A stretch of 64,000 nucleotides of DNA from Brachypodium distachyon (taxonomy: Eukaryota > Streptophyta > Magnoliopsida > Poales > Poaceae): the NCBI RefSeq assembly GCF_000005505.3, contig NC_016134.3:18458624-18522623 (forward strand). The letters are read 5' to 3'. Under the pieces are notes generated by a model. It ran no database searches and was not told where the DNA came from. It saw only the letters and a program-made list of their open reading frames with translations. Made by a program: the position numbers and the translations under genes. The stretch's first letter is position 1. The number at the start of each line of letters is the position of its first letter. Positions 58,547 through 64,000 of the stretch are shown in pieces.

Positions 58547-59166
58547 CCCCATTTTTTGGAGAGAGCTTTCAAACTTCTACAAGAGATTTCAGGAATTGAA
58601 TAAAGAACTTTCATACCAATGATATTATGAAATTTCAGAGATTATAAATCCAGGCTTCATTTCTCACCCCAATTTTTCTGGAAGTTCCAAAACATTTAGA
58701 AAAAAGTTCAAAAATTTGTTATAGAACTTCTGAAGTTCTACCAATAACTTTACGTAATTCCAGAAATTATAAACCCAACTTTCAACATTCACCTAATTTG
58801 GAAGTTCCAAAGTTTAGAGGGGAGAATTTCAGAATTAAAGAGAGAACTTTCAGAAAATTCTTATAGTGACCATTTGACATTTCAGAAATGACAAGCTCCA
58901 GATTTCGGCTTTGAACTTCTTTTGTTTTAAAGGAGATTGCCAAACTTGAATAGAGAAGTTACAGAAGAAGAAAAGAAAGTCCTAACATTGGCTTTCTTAA
59001 ACTTTCATAAATTCTAAACCTTGGCTTTGAACGTTCACTCTTTTTTCCTTCGATGTTTCACAAATTATGGAGGAGATTTGAAAAGTTGAAGAAAAAACTT
59101 TGCCTTCTACAATTACTTCCAGAACTCCTAAAAATTCCAAATCCCAGCTTCCAAATAATTTCAGAT
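58547..59166. repeat. Degenerate tandem array, about five units of 120 bp
   Basis: GGAAGTTCCAAA recurs exactly 120 bp apart (58680 and 58800). Around it, blocks such as GAACTTTCA, TTCAGAAAT and CCCAGCTT/CCAACTTT return with the same spacing through five decayed units. AT-rich, no coding sense. Confidence 0.65.
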
Positions 59167-59600
59167 TACAAAGTCAGGACATAAAAAAATAGGAGGCGGA
59201 GGAGGCTAGGCGTGTGGATCCAACAAAGCACCATAGCCGTCCATGTCCCAGCTGGCCATCTCATCTCTAAGCTGCTGCGGGCGTCGCTCCCTCCTTAGGC
59301 TCCAGGTGACAACTGTAGCCAAGTGAAGAAAAATAAAAAAGGAAAGAAAAGAAGAAAACTGAAAGTGCAATTGAATGGCACAGTGTGTTCTTCATAAAGC
59401 TCTTGTGCACTCAGTGCAAAATATTTAAATTGCTTAGGCGTACCATTTGCTAGATTTTATTCCTCACATATTTGTCGTGTGTACAGCATTTGCTTCCTCT
59501 CGAATGTTAGTTCCTACTATCGCTTTTATTCCTCACGACCGCAGGATCGGGTTCCACTATCAACCAATAACGGAACAAACATCACTTCACACCACCCACA
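59167..59600. other. Non-genic interval
   Basis: Between the two repeat tracts I see nothing beyond A-rich stretches near 59320-59365. Confidence 0.35.
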
Positions 59601-59770
59601 GTTTCAATCGCACTTGTCATTAGTTCATGTCGTAATTCTATATCAGCATCATCGCGTAGTTTCAATCGCACTAGTCGTTAGTTCCTATCATAATTCTGCG
59701 CATTTCCAATTGCCTTGCCAGACATAGATATCAACATCATCACGTAGTTTCAATCGCACTTGACTTCGGG
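59601..59770. repeat. Three imperfect direct repeats
   Basis: GTTTCAATCGCACT starts at 59601, 59659 and 59746, each followed or preceded by ATCA(G/A)CATCATC(G/A)CGTA and TTAGTTC text. Confidence 0.65.
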
Positions 59771-60969
59771 AGTTTTTCTTGCTCATGTCGTTCCTCCACC
59801 CGGATTCGCTCGTTCTGGGTTGTCACTGTATGGTTTGCCTCACATAAAAATCTGGGGCTTGTGTGCTAACGACTCAAAGATGCTTTTTTTTTACGAAAAG
59901 ACTGTAAGGAAAAACCTACAACATAATTGTAAGCACTAAGATTTGGACGCTGGTGGATTGAATCATGCACTCACAACTCCACCACCACACCAAGAGGTGT
60001 TTCACTGAGATTGCCACCTTGGGAGGCATGTGTTTTTGGATTCCATGCATGTATCCATGAGTTCGCGGAAACCCTAGATCCTGCTTGCTAGATCAGTAAC
60101 GGTGGTGCTCCTGTGTCATTACCTTCTTGAAGGTGATGTTTCTTTTACTCCTGAAGTTGCCCTTGAGGTTGCGTCGGAGTTTTGGGATGGGGAGAAATCC
60201 TTGGCGGGCTTCGCTCAGACGTGACTGCAGTGACGCTTGTGCGTCATTCTGTACGGTGGTGGTATTGTCTTCATCGTTGGTGAAATCATCTGCAATCTGT
60301 CGCAGCTTCCATGTCGGCGTGTTTCATGTTTCATGTTGTGTCAGTTGACTTTGGCTCTCGGTCAGACTCACGTCAGCGTCTCGGCTGTCTGTTGGTCGTA
60401 TCATTTAGCAAAATGCTCAGGGGTGTGTGGCTTTTTGAATCTGGAGTCTTCTATCAAGGTTCGTGTTTTTGTTCAGTCTCGGTATAGCAATGCCCTTCTA
60501 TAGCATTGGTACCACTCCTCCCAGTGATGGCAACCCGCCCCTCTTCAGTTGGCGAGGTTGTTGGCAACAATGATGCCCTTTGACAAGATTACAACACCCG
60601 ACATGTCCGTGCACAGACCTCTTCCTTGATCGCTTAGCAAGAAATTGAAGATCGTGAATCCTGGGCATAGTCAGCAATGTGACAACCCCTCGACGACTTC
60701 GAAGGCACTCGTCTCATGTTTTTGTCACAGATTGTTTCTATGCCGGTGGTTCTCTTTTTCATTAGACCGACCTCGTAGTTTTTAGTCGTCTGCAGCAGTT
60801 GTCCCCTTGTTCTAGCTTTTCCGTTTGTGCAATCGGTTACGGTACATGCCGGCTTGTGACGAAGTTACCTTTGTGGACTTTAAACTTGAGAAGCATTGAT
60901 CAAAGATAGCCGTCGTCTTGTGGCGTGATTATTTTTCTCCTATTTTGTAACCATAACCCTTAAATAATA
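59771..60969. other. Non-genic interval, possibly decayed retroposon
   Basis: Short frames (under 90 codons) with no domain. The T/G-rich, low-coding character resembles untranslated retroposon sequence, but no ends or duplication were found. Confidence 0.3.
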
Positions 60970-61202
60970 CTCCCTCCGTCCGGACATGTAAGGCCGCACG
61001 GAACGTTATGACAAACTTTGACAAAAAACTACATTAGCTATATGAGTCTATTTTGACACAAAAGAGATACTGCTGGATTCGTATTGAAAACCTCTTTCCA
61101 ATGGCTTAACTTTTATACATACATTATTAATTTGTTTTATGATTGTTGGTCAAAATTTGACACGAAACCCAATAGAGGTCTTGTAAACTTGGACTGAGGT
61201 AG
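60970..61202. mobile_element. Stowaway-like MITE upstream of copy 3
   Basis: 233 bp, from CTCCCTCCGTCCGGACATGT to AACTTGGACTGAGGTAG, TA on both sides; internal TTTGACA/TTTGACAC arms. Confidence 0.7.
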
Positions 61203-61517
61203 TATATTCGGGTCGGATGCTCTCCTGCGGTGATTAACTAAAAAATCACCTATTCACTTGTTGACTATTTTATTTTATAGCATTATTAACCCTTACGCAA
61301 CCGCAAAAGTATATTAAGCTTCCTTCGATTTGGGCGAGACAATATTCCAAAACCTTGCAAATCAATCATACCACCACCAGCGACAAAAAACGCTTGCCCT
61401 ATCCAAAAAACAAAACAGAGCTGACAAGGCACTCTACCGTATAAAAATTGCAAGCACAACGCCACAGCATCCACGCAGACTTTGACGTGGCACGGCGAAC
61501 CCGCAACTACTCCCTCC

Positions 61518-61525
61518 TATATACA
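61518..61525 (+). promoter_or_regulatory. Putative TATA box of mannosidase copy 3
   Basis: TATATACA, 170 bp before the ATG at 61695, followed by a GC-rich leader that shares blocks with copy 2. The distance fits a leader of about 135-140 nt. Confidence 0.5.
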
Positions 61526-61694
61526 CTCCGCAAGCCCGCGCGCTGACAGAAGGGGCCCGCGTTGCCGCCTTTTCTTAGCTACTCGACTTCGCCGGTCGGC
61601 CCGCAGTCACTCTCGCTATCCGACGACCACCACCGCCGCGCCGCCCGTCCGCTTCCGCTCGCGCTCTTCTAGAAGCTTCCCAGTGGCCGACGCC

Positions 61695-62999
61695 ATGGGC
61701 CCCGTCCGGCTTGCCCTACTCCTCGCCGCCGCCGCCGTGTTGCTCGGCCCCGGCGGCGGGGCCGAGGGGCTGTACATCCCCTACAACACGTCGGCGGGGG
61801 TGGTGAAGGGGAAGCTCAACGTGCACGTGGTTCCCCACACCCACGACGACGTCGGCTGGCTCAAGACCGTCGACCAGTACTACGTCGGATCCAATAACTC
61901 CATCCAGGTTACTTCCCGCTGCTCGAATGCCCCTGGGTTTGCCGAGAATTTTTCGTCGGTTTTATTTTAGCCTTTTCGCTCTTGTTCTGGGAAAGCTTTT
62001 GGAATGGTTTTATACCATGTTATCTTTCTAATCTCGTTAGTTTTTTCTAACGGAGTCTCAGTTACGTTTCTAGTTCATTTGTTCAACTTAGTGGGGAAAT
62101 GTACCCAATTCTGTTGCTGTTGCTCGCAGGGCGCGTGCGTGCAGAACGTGCTGGATTCGCTTGTGCCAGCGCTGCTCAAGGACGAGAACCGCAAGTTCAT
62201 CTACGTCGAGCAGGTAAGGAAATTTGCATCTACACAAGGGTCAAACAGTTCAGTCTGAGAAGTTTTGAGGTGTGGAATTAGGAGTTCGCGAGCAATGTAC
62301 AGCTACCTAAAACCTTGTTGCTTCTACAAGCATTTCGTATTTGTTAGAGTAATATAGGAACTCTGTAGTTCCTTTCCTTGCTGTTAGTTTCAAGAGTTGG
62401 AGCTAGACCAGCAATTATACATCCAAATGGCTTCTACAAGCATTTCGTATTTGTCAGTGTAATATAGGAGCTCCGTAGTTCCTTTCCTTGCTGTTAGTTT
62501 CAAGAGTTGGAGCTAGACCAGCAATTATACATCCAAATGGAATAATGGATGGTGTTAGACGTGGGTTCTTTTTTGGGTTCGATGGTGTGGTTTTTATTTG
62601 GCAAAACCGTTTATATATGTATGTATGACTGCAGGCGTTCTTCCAGAGATGGTGGAGGCAGCAGAACGACATTATAAAGGATACTATTAAGGGGCTCCTC
62701 AGCTCTGGACGGCTGGAACTCATGTATTCTCCTACTTCCAAAGTTTCCTTTTTAGTAGGTTGCATTTGTAATCATATCTCTTCTCAATATTTGAAAACAT
62801 ATTGCTGCTTGTGTGGTCTTGAAGCAATGGGGGCATGTGCATGCATGACGAGGCGACTGTACACTACATTGACATGATAGATCAGACTACACTCGGGCAC
62901 AGATTCATCAAGGAGGAGTTTGGTCTGATTCCAAGGATTGGTTGGCAGATTGATCCATTTGGGCACTCTGCAGTTCAGGCTTACCTTCTTGGTGCAGAA
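61695..62999 (+). CDS. Class II alpha-mannosidase (GH38), tandem copy 3, first four exons
   Basis: Exons 61695-61907, 62130-62213, 62635-62723 and 62825-62999 keep one frame and use GT-AG introns; the gene continues past the right edge, since intron 4 is open at 64000. It has a signal peptide (about residues 1-25), HTHDDVGW with zinc ligands H50 and D52, the NGGMCMHDE motif, and DPFGHS with nucleophile D172. No lesion is visible in the part present. Exon 1 has HVVPHTHDD where copies 1 and 2 have HMVAHTHDD; the Pro form is the usual one in family 38. The ATG is in a CGCCATGG context; the frame is open upstream without another ATG seen near. Whether the rest is intact cannot be judged. Confidence 0.9.
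62321..62540. repeat. Recent 110-bp tandem duplication in intron 2 of copy 3
   Basis: Units 62321-62430 and 62431-62540 differ at only 4 positions. Copy 2 has a single, more diverged version (about 47790-47890). Confidence 0.95.
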
Positions 63000-63129
63000 G
63001 TAATTCGCTTTATCTATTCATGCCATGCTTTCTGATTTTGTGTGACTTTGATGCTTTTACCTGAAGAAACTAAGCCAGAGCTCCTTGTCCAACTTCCATG
63101 TATCGTTAATGCTTTTTTGTTACTTAATA

Positions 63130-63222
63130 CTCCCTCCGGTCCATAATAAGTGTCCGGGATTTAGTACGAAGTTGTAGTAACTTTGTACTAAATTCCAGAC
63201 ACTTATTATGGATTGGAGGTAG
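63130..63222. mobile_element. Stowaway MITE (near-complete hairpin) in intron 4 of copy 3
   Basis: CTCCCTCCGGTCCATAATAA pairs with TTATTATGGATTGGAGGTAG, arms running through TTTAGTAC; TA on both sides. Confidence 0.85.
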
Positions 63223-63375
63223 TAGCTATTAGTCCAGCACAAGATAACATGAATTTTACCATTATGATAGTAACTAGTCATCACTCATTAATTCTGCATA
63301 CTTTCTATTTGCATGATAAGATGAATTTCACACTCAGTATGTTGCTACTTTGTTGTGGAATTCCTTAATAAGGTA

Positions 63376-63487
63376 TCCCTCTGATCCTAAATTTTTGACT
63401 CAAATTTGCCCAAATATGGATGTATCTATTCTTAAAAAGCCTCTAGATACATATAATATTTCGACAACAATTTAGGATCGGAGGGAG
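63376..63487. mobile_element. Second Stowaway MITE in intron 4 of copy 3
   Basis: TCCCTCTGATCCTAAATTTT to AATTTAGGATCGGAGGGAG, TA on both sides. Confidence 0.85.
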
Positions 63488-64000
63488 TACTATGTAGTAC
63501 GTAAACGCTGAGACATAGGCTTTATGTGCTTACATTACATAGGACACTCATAATGGGAAATCCAATGGCTACGCTTTCAAGAGTGATGTGATTGACAGCT
63601 TTTCTTAACGATGATAGTTACGCAAGTCAGTCAATTTACAGGTGACGCAGTGTTTTGAGAAACATGTCAGACTGACCAGCAAAGAGATGGCTCAAAACAT
63701 TTTGTTAGCAAACGTTGCTCAGATCCTATTAGGACTTGAATCCTATTAGGAATTGGAGATGATAACCATGAGGTATATCCTTGGCAATCTGAGGAGACAA
63801 AATCTTATCCAAAGCAAGATAACAGCTATTTGAATGGCAAAAAAATGATCGAGGCTAGGTTTATTAGCACTAGAATTTTGCATAGAACAAGGATCCAAGA
63901 CAAAGTGTTTGAGACGTCATGAGTGAATAAAACATTGTGCTCCTTTGACATTATACTCAAGGAATTTGCGGTCCATTTGGCAAAATTTCTCCCTTGTGGA
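63488..64000 (+). other. Intron 4 of copy 3, remainder
   Basis: No exon was seen. Near 63890-63960 it shares GATCCAAGA and TTTGAGACGTCATGAG with intron 4 of copy 1 (about 24740-24770), showing common intron or repeat ancestry. Copy 2 has only a 213-bp intron here. Confidence 0.5.

Noticed and set aside
59601..59770. Possible CRISPR-like or satellite array
   Set aside because: Only three imperfect repeats at unequal spacing in plant DNA; a local duplication is enough.
60127..60503. Plus-strand frames of 73 and 88 codons
   Set aside because: Short, overlapping, and without any recognisable motif or splice context.

Overview
The window is nuclear DNA of a grass, most likely of the Pooideae group (wheat, barley, oat or Brachypodium relatives); the species cannot be fixed. 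This rests on many Stowaway MITEs with CTCCCTCC-type ends, a copia LTR starting TGTTGGAAATATG as in the Angela/BARE group, GC-rich first exons followed by AT-rich introns, and nested LTR retrotransposons. No tRNA, rRNA, CRISPR array or bacterial-type operon was seen.

The host content is a tandem array of three plus-strand class II alpha-mannosidase genes (glycosyl hydrolase family 38, vacuolar/lysosomal type). Copy 1 (23.0-34.9 kb, 28 exon blocks) is decayed: it has small deletions in exons 4, 11 and 22 and lacks one intron. Copy 2 (46.8-58.1 kb) can be modelled completely: 29 exons, 3039 nt, 1012 residues, with signal peptide, zinc/catalytic motifs and consensus splice sites. Copy 3 (from 61.7 kb) shows four intact exons and runs off the right edge inside intron 4.

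Region by region. 1-3.9 kb: 3' part of a Ty3/gypsy element with an open RT-RNase H-integrase frame and 3' LTR. 4.1-7 kb: a broken Mutator-like (MULE) transposase facing a small, apparently intact GRF zinc-finger/coiled-coil/membrane gene on the other strand. 8.2-9.4 kb: a solo gypsy LTR inside a Stowaway MITE. 9.76-14.7 kb: a solo copia LTR (duplication AGATT) holding a 3.2-kb solo gypsy-like LTR (duplication GAGGT). 15.5-22.4 kb: a Tourist-like MITE, a nonautonomous DNA element, a gag-less and truncated Tat-type gypsy element, a hAT-like element with a perfect 8-bp duplication, another nonautonomous element, and an RNase H-like relic. 34.9-46.8 kb: a copia 3' end with a MITE in its LTR, a fold-back element, a small inverted duplication, and a second copy of the 3-kb gypsy-like LTR. 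58.1-61.7 kb: a decayed 120-bp tandem repeat and a MITE upstream of copy 3. Introns of the mannosidase genes carry further MITEs and antisense retroposons.

Functionally, only the mannosidase array looks like host metabolism: such enzymes remove alpha-linked mannose from N-glycans in the vacuole or cell wall. The rest is transposon biology. I found no clear undescribed system. The least ordinary items are the convergent MULE/GRF pair, intron 3 of copy 1 (whose retention would undo the exon 4 frameshift), the intron-less 17/18 exon of copy 1, and a near-identical exon 1 tract suggesting gene conversion.
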